Source of the DNA: Schlesneria paludicola DSM 18645 | Lineage (GTDB): Bacteria > Planctomycetota > Planctomycetia > Planctomycetales > Planctomycetaceae | Assembly (NCBI RefSeq): GCF_000255655.1 | Contig: NZ_JH636434.1 | Coordinates: 692,661 to 756,660, forward strand | Length of the DNA: 64,000 nt | Reading direction: 5' to 3' | Shown: positions 27,242 through 35,654 of the stretch, piece by piece | Position numbering within the stretch: the first letter of the stretch is position 1 | How the letters are laid out: every line of letters starts with the position of its first letter | Program-made: the position numbers and the translations under genes | The notes under the pieces: model-generated | What the model was told of the DNA's origin: nothing | The model's input: the letters and a program-made list of their open reading frames with translations, nothing else | Databases searched by the model: none

Positions 27242-27626
27242 AATTCCTCCTTGTGACATCTTTTCCGGTGCTCGAATCAGCCGTCCATGGGTCCGAGCAA
27301 TTTTGTACGAAACAATTCAGAAAGGGTACCTGTTTGGCCTCCAGGCGATTCCTCCCCCGCAGTTCTATTTATCGGCCCTCACAATCCATCGATTCATCAA
27401 AACCGGTACTTTTCTTAGAATCGATGGAACTATTGTGCGAGGAACATGCAAAAAAATCGGGTTTCCAATCAAATATGGAAAAGTTTGCCGAATAGGAAAC
27501 TTTGGTAAAACTGAAACCTCCCCCCTGAAACCAGACGTCAATCGATCAGTGGCCCGAAGCTTTCGGAAGCCTGGGTGTTTTGCACAGAACAACTAAATCA
27601 AAGAACTTGACAAAGGCTTATCCCTG
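27242..27626. other. A/T-rich divergent promoter region before folP
   Basis: About 385 bases, more A/T-rich than the surroundings, between the starts of the Ig-like protein and folP. It includes a weak hairpin around 27480-27505 (AAAGTTT...AAACTTT) and a TTGACA-like hexamer near 27606, too close to the folP start to be its only promoter. No gene is supported. Confidence 0.35.
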
Positions 27627-28484
27627 ATGCCTCTCGCGAATCGCGAACTCCACTGGACCTTTGGCAATTATGAATACCGGCCGGGAAATCGCCCATTGAT
27701 GATGGGGATCGTGAATATCACCCCCGACAGTTTCTCTGACGGGGGACAATTTTTCGATCCGGAGCAAGCCGTTGCGCAGGGGTTGCGGCTCGTTGACGAA
27801 GGTGCGGACATTCTCGATATCGGTGGTGAATCGACTCGTCCTGGTGCCGTCCCAGTTCCGCTCGACGAGGAGCTCCGCCGTGTGATTCCAGTCATCCGAC
27901 GACTGGCAGCGCAGACACAGGTACCAATTTCAATTGACACCTACAAACCAGAAGTGGCGCAGCAAGCTCTCGACAGTGGTGCACGAATCGTAAATGACAT
28001 ATCGGGGCTTCGTGCAGACACTGATATGGCCAACGTTTGTGCAAAATCTCCCTGCGGGGTGATCTGCATGCACATGCAAGGAACGCCTCAAACGATGCAG
28101 CAGAATCCGACGTACACCAATGTGGTCGATGAATTGATGACCTTTTTTGAAGAACGGCTTGAGACCCTGGAACGCGTGGGCATCCCGCGTGAAAGAGTGG
28201 TGCTCGACCCCGGAATCGGCTTCGGCAAGACCGCTCAGCACAATCTCGAGATTCTCTCGAGCATCGAGCGACTGCACGAACTCAACCGGCCCATTCTCAT
28301 TGGCCACTCACGCAAACGATTTCTGCAAAAGATCCTGGGAGAGAAGCTGGACGAGCGAGCGTATGGGACCGTTGGTGTTTCCATCGCGCTCGCACAGCAG
28401 CATGTCGACATCCTGCGCGTCCATGACATCGCCGGAAATCGAGACGCCATCACGGCGTGGGGCGCCATCGCCACCACGCCGTAA
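27627..28484 (+). CDS. folP: Dihydropteroate synthase
   Basis: 285 residues, the normal length. It condenses 6-hydroxymethyl-7,8-dihydropterin pyrophosphate with p-aminobenzoate to give 7,8-dihydropteroate in folate synthesis. Visible signatures: MMGIVNITPDSFSDGGQF (loop 1), DILDIGGESTRPGA (loop 2), VPISIDTYKPEVAQQAL, IVNDISGLR, VICMHMQGTPQTMQ, RVVLDPGIGFGKT and the phosphate-binding ILIGHSRKRFL. All catalytic motifs are intact. It converges with the giant repeat gene with only 11 bases between the stops. Other folate genes are not in the window. Confidence 0.97.
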   Translation: MPLANRELHWTFGNYEYRPGNRPLMMGIVNITPDSFSDGGQFFDPEQAVAQGLRLVDEGADILDIGGESTRPGAVPVPLDEELRRVIPVIRRLAAQTQVPISIDTYKPEVAQQALDSGARIVNDISGLRADTDMANVCAKSPCGVICMHMQGTPQTMQQNPTYTNVVDELMTFFEERLETLERVGIPRERVVLDPGIGFGKTAQHNLEILSSIERLHELNRPILIGHSRKRFLQKILGEKLDERAYGTVGVSIALAQQHVDILRVHDIAGNRDAITAWGAIATTP

Positions 28485-28495
28485 AGGCAATCACA

Positions 28496-31400
28496 TCAAT
28501 TGAACTGGATCGCGCTGGTCAGCGGATCGCTCAATGCGTTGCCGTCAGAAACTTGGAAGACCACTGCACGTGGCTGTTTGAAAGGTGCTTTACTGGAGTT
28601 CGTGTAGAACACCTGACGCAATGCGGCTTGATACTGAGCAACGGTCGCAGGCAAGCTGCCAGCGGAGGTCAGCGTCAAAACACCGGTCGTGGCATTGTAA
28701 CTGCCAACGATATCTCCGGTGGTTGCGGGGTTCGAAACGAAGCTCAGGCCATCTTGAGCGACGATAAAGTTCGTCGTCAACCGTACCGTCGCGAAGGCCA
28801 GGCGATTCGGGGTGTCAATGTCGTTGACCGTGATCACCGAATTGATCACCGCAGCCCCCTGATTCGTTGTGTAGGTGAGCGTACTCGTTCCAGACAACGT
28901 CGGGGCGTGATTAAAGGTGATGCTATTGATCATCGTTATGCTGTAGGCGATCCCGTCGTAGGCCTGCGTCTCGATCGAGCGTGCCAATGTCGACGGTGAG
29001 GCCTTCACATTCGAGTAGGTGACACTGCGAAGCGCCGCCTGGAACTGCCCAACTGTCGCAGTCCCATCTGCCGAGATCAACGTCAGCACACCTGTCGTCG
29101 CATTGAAACTTCCGGTAATGTTGCCTGTGTCAATGGATGCCGAGAAGTTGAGTGTGTCTTCGCTCGCAACGTAGTTCTTCGTGATTTTCACTGTGGCCGA
29201 CTTCAAAGTGAGATTGTCGAGATCCGTCACCACAATGCTTGGATCGACGGCGATCGCCCCCCGGTTAATCGTAAAGACGACATCGGTTCCGCCGGACAGT
29301 ACAGGAGCGTTGTTGATCGGGACATCAGTGTAGTCACTTGCCGTTCGATCCTTGAATTCGGCAGGTTGGCCCCAGAGCCAGTTCGGGCCTGCCCCTCCGT
29401 AAATCGCATCCGGAACCACGTCGTTGTGCACCGTCACATCGGCGATCAATCGAATTGAGCCATTCAATCCACCTCCGTTACGAAGATTGGTAACACGCGT
29501 TGCAATGGAGCTGGAAGACTGCCATTCGGCCAGGATCGAGTTCAGAGCCAGCAAGTTCGAATCGAAATCGGTATTGCTGGAAATTACGATGTCCTGGGCC
29601 GCACCACCATGAAGTACATCGGAACCACGACCGCCAATCAGCAAACTCCGCCCGATGCCCGCTGTCAGCGTGTCGGCCGCATCCCCCCCCACAAGCACAC
29701 TACCTGCGGATCCGCCAACGAGAGTATTGGCACCGCTTCCGCCGTGAACGTTCTGAATATTCACAATCGTATTAATGCCATCCACGACTCCCGTTGTCAG
29801 ATTCGCATTCACAGCGGTGGCTCGCGACGAATAGTCAATCCAGTCTCCATTCAGCGATGGACCGCCCTTCACCTGGCCGGTGATGGAGCCAGCCGAAGCC
29901 AGACTGAAGATGTCCACACCCGTGCCGCCGACCAAATTGCCGACGTTCGTGAAGGAGAAATTGCTGTTGAGCGTTCCGGTGTTCTTTCCCGTGACGGACC
30001 AAGTGTTCGTCATATTCGATCCGACCAGGGTCGTGTTGAAAGACGCCGTCCCAACGAGTCCCTGAATCGACGAAGCGACTCCCCCAACGGCCGACGCGGT
30101 GTTCGCCTGCAGATTCAAGGAGACTTGATCGGTTCGCGCGGAATAGTCGATCACGTTGACGCCACTGCGTCCTGTCAGCGAACCTTGGATTGAGCCGGCG
30201 TTTTGGAACTTGAAGTTGTCATTCAGCGCACCACCATTCAAGGTTCCGTAGTTCGTGAACGTTGTCGTCGTGTACGGATTCGTCACAGTCCCCGTGTTGG
30301 CACCCGTGATATTCCAGTTGTTGTTGTAATCATTCCCGGTCAGGACGTTGTCCTTCGACGCGGCAGTGGCCCCAATCAAGACGCTGACACCACTGAATGC
30401 CTTCCCAATTGCCGTGGACGAATTCGTCTGCAGGTTCGTGACGACACCCGACGTGCGATTTGAATAGTCAAGCGTGTTCACGCCTGCACCACCGTTGACT
30501 GAACCGCGCACAAATCCCACCGCACCAAATACGAAATTGTCGGTCGATGTTCCGCCCGTCAGCGTTTCGAATCCAGTAAAGTTCAGTCCATTGACCTTCC
30601 CGGAATCGCCACTCGTGATATTCCAGGTGCTGGCCGTGTTCTTTCCAATCAACAAATCATCCGGCGTGGAACTGCCAACCAAGTTCTGGATCGACGCAAT
30701 CCCACCACCGACTGCGGTTGCCAGCGACGTTTGCAGGTTCACAAGGACTCCAACTCCACGCTGCGAATAGTCAAGAGTGTTATTCCCGCCTTGACCATCG
30801 ATCGTTCCAGATTGGAACGCCCCAGGCACGCCAACCCCCGGTGCCATAATTGTGAATTTGTCGTCTAATGTCCCACCAACGAGATTCTCGATCCCGCTGT
30901 AGAAGAATGAGCCATTAATGTTGCCAGCATTCGGTCCGTTGATCGTCCAGAGATTGTTGATGTTCGAACCAAATAGATAATCAGCAGCTGAACTGCTGCC
31001 GATGACCTGCTGGATCGCGACGAAGCCCCCACCAATCGCCGTCGCCGAGCTGGCCTGACGGTCGATGACGACGCCGGTTGTACGTGTCCCATAGTCGAGG
31101 GTGTTGGTTCCGCCACCGCCCTTAACGACCCCAGTCACCGCTGATGCATTGCCCAATTTGAAGACGTCGGCCTGCGTGCCACCGACCAAATTCTCGATCC
31201 CGATGAAGCTGACCGTTCCTGCCGAGTTCGTGACATTGCCTGCGTCTGAACCACTGATGGTCCAAACATTGTCAAGATCGGCGCCGGTCAACTGATCGGT
31301 TCCCAGAACACTACCGACGATCACATTGATTCCCGTGAATCCACCGCCAACCGCTGTAATCTTTTTCGTCTGCAGGTTGGCGACGATTCCCATTTCGCGC

Positions 31401-32935
31401 AACGAATAATTCAGGGTGTTGGTCCCCGTCGTATCGGTCACCGTTCCGCTCAGAAATCCGGTTGCACCGATAACATACGTATCGTTGCCCGTACCACCGC
31501 GGACATTCATGAAGCCTTTGAATCCGACCGCACCGACGGTTCCTTCATTTCCCTTGGTGATGTCCCAGGTGTTCGCGACATTGGCGCCGGTGATCGACGA
31601 AGACGCCCCCAGGTTCCCGATGAACGTCTGAAAGCCCGTGAAGGATGCTCCGACACCAGTTGCCGTCTGAGTTTGAAGATTCACGTCAACCGTATCGGTA
31701 CGAGCCGAATAGTCGATCGTGTTCGTTCCCGCACCGCCGCTAATCACCCCCGAGACAAACGCACCGTCACTGAATTTGAAGATGTCCGTGCTTGCGCCAC
31801 CGTACAAATTCTGGAATCCTTGGAACTGTATCGTCGTCAACGTGCTGACAACCGTCCCGGCGTTGCCGCTTGGATCGTTCAGATTCCAGGTATTACTGTA
31901 ATCATCGCCAATGAAGGTGTTGGACGAATTGCTGCCGCCAATCACCTGATTGATCTGATCGAACGATCCGCCAATGGCCGTCGAAGAATTCAAGAGCCGG
32001 TTGATTTGAATCGCGTCCGTACGATTCGAATAATCAAGGGTATTCGCTCCCAATCCACCCGTGATATTGCCCTGGACCACGCCACCGTCGCTGAAGACGA
32101 AACTGTCATCGCCAGATCCACCCACCAGGTTTTCCACGCCGGTGAAGTAGAACTGGTTGTTGATATTGCCCGAGTTCACGCCATCGATATTCCAGGTGTT
32201 CGACGAATTGAGGCCGATCAGCGTGTCCGTGAAATCCTGACTTCCGTGGAAATCTGTGATTGAAATATTCACAAATCCGCCGCCAATATTGGTCGCGGTA
32301 CTGTTCGCGAGATTGACGGTCGCTCCCGAATTGAGGTTGGAGTAATCCAGCGTATTGATCCCGTTGCCGCCATCAATGATTCCTTCAACATATCCACTCG
32401 CGTAGAAGTTGAAGTTGTCGTCAAAGCTACCCCCGGTCAGGTTTTGAATATTCGAAAAGCTGACGTTCGCGACGTTGTCACGCGTGAGTGTTCCCGAATT
32501 GGGCCCGGTGATCGACCAGGTATTCGCCTGGACGTCAGAAATCAGGGTGTTGTTCCCCGTGCCACCGTCAACCGAAACCTGGGTTGTCGAGAAGATACTG
32601 GCGATCGTGATTTGATCGTCGCCACCCAGGCTGCTGATGTTGATCGCGTCAATCTGCGTCGACGACCCATAGCTGGTCTCGACGTTGTTGATGGTCACCT
32701 TGACGCCATTGGAGTCCTGTAGAACGGAAATGACGTCCGCCGCACCTGTTCCGTCGACCTGCAGCGTCGTGCCCGTCAGCATCGGGGACAACATACGGCG
32801 AAATTCCAGAACTTCGGTTCGAATGACGCTTTTTCGACTGCGGGGACGAACGCTGGTCAATCCGGATTTCTGCCATTCGCGAAACAGGCCAAGAATACCC
32901 ATTTGGATAATGTCCTCAATTTGCAGTTCAGTCAT
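28496..32935 (-). CDS. Giant repetitive surface protein with LEPR-XLL-like N-terminus
   Basis: 1479 residues (a second possible ATG lies 33 bases in, with GAGGA upstream). Near residue 43 the segment VLEFRRMLSPML resembles the 'LEPR-XLL' N-terminal sorting signal of very large planctomycete exoproteins; no ordinary signal peptide is seen. Residues ~90-1130 hold about nine tandem units of ~105 residues. Each has a GGxGxNTLDYSxR box, an AIGGGF box, a NTWNITG box and an ENLVGGTGDDxFxF box. The GGxGxD-like turns recall calcium-binding RTX repeats and a beta-roll or beta-helix. Two C-terminal repeats (NNAPVLSGGTDVVFTINRGA and FNHAPTLSGTSTLTYTTNQG) look cadherin-like. Probably an adhesin or matrix component. 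Confidence 0.8.
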   Translation of the reverse strand: MTELQIEDIIQMGILGLFREWQKSGLTSVRPRSRKSVIRTEVLEFRRMLSPMLTGTTLQVDGTGAADVISVLQDSNGVKVTINNVETSYGSSTQIDAINISSLGGDDQITIASIFSTTQVSVDGGTGNNTLISDVQANTWSITGPNSGTLTRDNVANVSFSNIQNLTGGSFDDNFNFYASGYVEGIIDGGNGINTLDYSNLNSGATVNLANSTATNIGGGFVNISITDFHGSQDFTDTLIGLNSSNTWNIDGVNSGNINNQFYFTGVENLVGGSGDDSFVFSDGGVVQGNITGGLGANTLDYSNRTDAIQINRLLNSSTAIGGSFDQINQVIGGSNSSNTFIGDDYSNTWNLNDPSGNAGTVVSTLTTIQFQGFQNLYGGASTDIFKFSDGAFVSGVISGGAGTNTIDYSARTDTVDVNLQTQTATGVGASFTGFQTFIGNLGASSSITGANVANTWDITKGNEGTVGAVGFKGFMNVRGGTGNDTYVIGATGFLSGTVTDTTGTNTLNYSLREMGIVANLQTKKITAVGGGFTGINVIVGSVLGTDQLTGADLDNVWTISGSDAGNVTNSAGTVSFIGIENLVGGTQADVFKLGNASAVTGVVKGGGGTNTLDYGTRTTGVVIDRQASSATAIGGGFVAIQQVIGSSSAADYLFGSNINNLWTINGPNAGNINGSFFYSGIENLVGGTLDDKFTIMAPGVGVPGAFQSGTIDGQGGNNTLDYSQRGVGVLVNLQTSLATAVGGGIASIQNLVGSSTPDDLLIGKNTASTWNITSGDSGKVNGLNFTGFETLTGGTSTDNFVFGAVGFVRGSVNGGAGVNTLDYSNRTSGVVTNLQTNSSTAIGKAFSGVSVLIGATAASKDNVLTGNDYNNNWNITGANTGTVTNPYTTTTFTNYGTLNGGALNDNFKFQNAGSIQGSLTGRSGVNVIDYSARTDQVSLNLQANTASAVGGVASSIQGLVGTASFNTTLVGSNMTNTWSVTGKNTGTLNSNFSFTNVGNLVGGTGVDIFSLASAGSITGQVKGGPSLNGDWIDYSSRATAVNANLTTGVVDGINTIVNIQNVHGGSGANTLVGGSAGSVLVGGDAADTLTAGIGRSLLIGGRGSDVLHGGAAQDIVISSNTDFDSNLLALNSILAEWQSSSSIATRVTNLRNGGGLNGSIRLIADVTVHNDVVPDAIYGGAGPNWLWGQPAEFKDRTASDYTDVPINNAPVLSGGTDVVFTINRGAIAVDPSIVVTDLDNLTLKSATVKITKNYVASEDTLNFSASIDTGNITGSFNATTGVLTLISADGTATVGQFQAALRSVTYSNVKASPSTLARSIETQAYDGIAYSITMINSITFNHAPTLSGTSTLTYTTNQGAAVINSVITVNDIDTPNRLAFATVRLTTNFIVAQDGLSFVSNPATTGDIVGSYNATTGVLTLTSAGSLPATVAQYQAALRQVFYTNSSKAPFKQPRAVVFQVSDGNALSDPLTSAIQFN
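29660..32370 (-). repeat. Nine ~315-base coding repeats
   Basis: Within the giant gene the LDYS-type box recurs at nine places, the first near 32350 and the ninth near 29830, with a mean spacing of about 315 bases (105 codons). Units are divergent at the DNA level, so the array is old, but such arrays can still expand or shrink by recombination. Confidence 0.7.
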
Positions 32936-33375
32936 GACTCCCGACCTTAGAATTTCGACTCGATCGCGAGTCCCGACGAGAATTTCTGTGGGAGTACAAA
33001 TCGTGCAGGATGTTCATGTCAGGATGTCTAGGTTCAGTATACCTGAGGCCAAAGTCGTGAATATGGGTGATTTGCGTCACCGCGTAGTTTTGGGAGGGAA
33101 TTGAGGTCCGAACCGAAAAACCCGCAAAGCCCATACAGCTCAACATGCCGAACAAGCCTGTCACGACACGACTTAGCACGTCGCGTTCTCAATTTGACAC
33201 AACTTTGACAGAGACATGACGGAAGCCTGACACTCGATTTCCGATCTTTTCCTATAGTGCCGGTAGACAATCGAGTTCACGGGATTTTGTTGAAGACCTC
33301 AGCTCGATAACCAAGCGAACGGATTCGCATGGGGTGGAAGAAAACCTGGAAACACCGAATTTATCGGAGATCACG
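32936..33375. other. Intergenic region upstream of the desaturase
   Basis: About 440 bases between divergent starts. A TATAGT hexamer near 33252 with TGACAC 19 bases upstream is a weak promoter candidate for the desaturase. No gene or RNA is evident. The GTG at 33334 is in frame with the desaturase but is a less likely start. Confidence 0.35.
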
Positions 33376-34368
33376 ATGTCAACCATCTCCCCGAAGCGAT
33401 CAACGCAGGACAAACATAAGAAGCACCGTGCGCCCGTTGAAGTGGCGAATGCGGGTCCTTCGACACAGGCTTCGCCTGACCGCCCCGCACCCGTTTGGGA
33501 ACCTTGGTTGCCAAACCGACTTCGCTGGGACAATATTGACTGGGTTGTTGTGGCTTGGATGTCGGCCATGCACATCGGCGCGCTGGCAGCCCCCTTCTTT
33601 TTCACATGGCAAGCCCTAGCCACCTGCTTTGTTCTGCATTGGTTTACCGCCAGCATCGGAATTTGCCTGGGTTACCACCGTTTTCTCTCGCACAAGTCGT
33701 TTAAGCTTCAAAGCCCTGCCCGCCTGATGGCCATTTTCGCAGGGGTCCTTTCTGGTGAAGGGTCTCCCATCGTCTGGGCTGCGACACATCGATTGCATCA
33801 TCAACGGTCAGACCAAGAAGGCGATCCGCATTCGCCACTCATTACAGCCGTCTGGTCGCACCTATCCTGGTTGTTTATTCGCCGGAAGGAAGAAGAACGG
33901 CAGGCGTTGTTCAGAAAATATACACCGGATCTGATCGTTGATCCGATGCTGCAATTCTTCGAAAAGACCTACTTTTTGTGGCTGGTCGCCTCGGGTGTTG
34001 CACTTTATGTCATCGGTGCCATGACAGGTATTGGCGGCATGTCGATGCTTCTGTGGGGCATGTGCATGCGAATGGTTCTGGTCTATCACGGCACTTGGTT
34101 TGTGAATTCGGCGACGCACCTGTGGGGCTATCGGAACTACGACGCACGCGACGAAAGTCGCAATCTGTGGTGGGTTGCGATCTGGGCTTACGGCGAAGGT
34201 TGGCACAACAACCACCACGCACACCCCCATGTGGCCCCTGCCGGCCATCGGTGGTGGGAACTTGACCCCACTTGGTGGGCGATCAAGACCCTTAGGTTGT
34301 TTGGATTGGCCTACGATGTCGATGATCGTATTCCGACAACGCGGGAGCCAGCCAAGGCGGAAGCCTGA
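33376..34368 (+). CDS. Membrane fatty-acid desaturase (acyl delta-9 type)
   Basis: 330 residues from the ATG at 33376, with CGGAG seven bases upstream. The three histidine boxes of the di-iron membrane desaturases are complete: GYHRFLSHKSF, THRLHHQRSDQEGDPHS and GEGWHNNHHAHP. Hydrophobic pairs of helices surround residues ~55-95 and ~205-250. The order and spacing match stearoyl-CoA/acyl-lipid delta-9 desaturases, which introduce a cis double bond in saturated acyl chains using O2 and an electron donor. No ferredoxin or cytochrome b5 domain is fused. Followed by a strong terminator, so probably a single-gene transcript that adjusts membrane fluidity. Confidence 0.92.
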   Translation: MSTISPKRSTQDKHKKHRAPVEVANAGPSTQASPDRPAPVWEPWLPNRLRWDNIDWVVVAWMSAMHIGALAAPFFFTWQALATCFVLHWFTASIGICLGYHRFLSHKSFKLQSPARLMAIFAGVLSGEGSPIVWAATHRLHHQRSDQEGDPHSPLITAVWSHLSWLFIRRKEEERQALFRKYTPDLIVDPMLQFFEKTYFLWLVASGVALYVIGAMTGIGGMSMLLWGMCMRMVLVYHGTWFVNSATHLWGYRNYDARDESRNLWWVAIWAYGEGWHNNHHAHPHVAPAGHRWWELDPTWWAIKTLRLFGLAYDVDDRIPTTREPAKAEA

Positions 34369-34399
34369 TCCACACGGATTTGAAGTCTCACATGACACA

Positions 34400-34436
34400 A
34401 CGGGCGGCATCCAAGCTGGATGTCGCCCGTTTTCGT
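34400..34436 (+). terminator. Intrinsic terminator after the desaturase gene
   Basis: Stem CGGGCGGCATCC paired with GGATGTCGCCCG (34401-34412 with 34418-34429; one G-T) followed by TTTTCGTTCTTT, 32 bases after the stop. Confidence 0.85.
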
Positions 34437-34613
34437 TCTTTGAAACCTGAACAGATCGAGCAACCACGCAGTTCGCAGCGTCGTATCGGCCCATTCCGAT
34501 CATTCTGGACACCCTTGCTTGGGCTTTGGTAGGTCGGCTGAATGATCTGCTTCAAAAATCTCCTCGCGGCCTGAATTCAGTTTGGGCTGAAACGGCGTTA
34601 CAATCTTGCGGAA

Positions 34614-35525
34614 ATGTCCGAGCCCCCGTTTACACCACCGCCGCCGACCAGACCGTTCGAGCCCACCGTCGTGATTGTCGGAGTTGGCTTGATCGGCGGA
34701 TCGCTCGCGGCAGCTTTGAAAGCACGTTCCGTCGCCCGCACCGTTATCGGTGTCGGACGCGACATCGCGCGAATCGGGGCCGCACGTGAAGCCGGATTGA
34801 TTGACGAAGCGACGACAGACATTCGGACCGTCGTCGATCGCGCTGATCTAATCGTCTTCTGTACCCCCGTTGATCGCGTCCCCATTGACGTCCTTCAGTT
34901 GGCTTCCACACAGAACGGAGACTTGATTGCCAACGGACCTGGCCTTCCCTTAATGACGGACGTGGGGAGCGTCAAAGGTCCGATTTGCAATGAACTGGCG
35001 AGTGTCTCCAGATTTATTGGGTCTCACCCCATCGCTGGATCGCATCGACAGGGGTTTGAAGCGGCAGACGCAAACCTATTCGAGGGGCGAACCTGCGTCA
35101 TTACTCCCATACCAACTTCGAATGAATCGTCGATTGATCGACTTGAACGATTTTGGCGCGCGGTCGGGATGACGACAGTTCGAATGTCTCCTGCGGCACA
35201 TGATGACTCCTTGGCAATGACCAGTCATCTGCCTCATGTCGTCGCGGCGGCCCTTGCAGCCACGCTTTCGGAAGAGAATCGCCGGCTGACGGGCAGCGGA
35301 TTCCGCGATACGACTCGCGTCGCCGAGGGCGATCCAAAACTGTGGACGGGAATCCTGATGCAGAATTCGGAATTCGTTGTTCAGGGGATCGATCGTATCA
35401 TCCAGCAGCTTTCCGCGTATCGAGCCGCACTTGAATCGCATGAACCTGTGGCAGTTCAAAAGCTCTTGTTGGAGGGGCAATTCTCCCGGGCGATGCTCGA
35501 TCGAATCCAGCGGGGAATTGACTAG
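34614..35525 (+). CDS. tyrA: Prephenate/arogenate dehydrogenase
   Basis: 303 residues. It oxidatively decarboxylates prephenate (or arogenate) with NAD(P)+ in tyrosine synthesis. The NAD-binding motif VVIVGVGLIGGSLAAALKAR follows a Pro-rich N-terminus. TDVGSVKGPI, FIGSHPIAGSHRQGFEAA (the catalytic His segment) and the C-terminal helical dimerisation domain (LPHVVAAALAATLSEENR, GFRDTTRVAEGDPKLW) are all present. No chorismate mutase or ACT domain is fused. It ends about 130 bases before purL on the same strand; cotranscription is possible but not shown. Confidence 0.95.
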   Translation: MSEPPFTPPPPTRPFEPTVVIVGVGLIGGSLAAALKARSVARTVIGVGRDIARIGAAREAGLIDEATTDIRTVVDRADLIVFCTPVDRVPIDVLQLASTQNGDLIANGPGLPLMTDVGSVKGPICNELASVSRFIGSHPIAGSHRQGFEAADANLFEGRTCVITPIPTSNESSIDRLERFWRAVGMTTVRMSPAAHDDSLAMTSHLPHVVAAALAATLSEENRRLTGSGFRDTTRVAEGDPKLWTGILMQNSEFVVQGIDRIIQQLSAYRAALESHEPVAVQKLLLEGQFSRAMLDRIQRGID

Positions 35526-35654
35526 AAGTCGGTATTCGAGGCAGGAACCAACGGCGGAATGGGTTCATCGACTTCGAAATGCGGTATAACATCGTTGGCA
35601 TCGCGAACGGCGAACGACGTCAGGATAGTTTTCACGGTAAGGAATTGATTCGGA

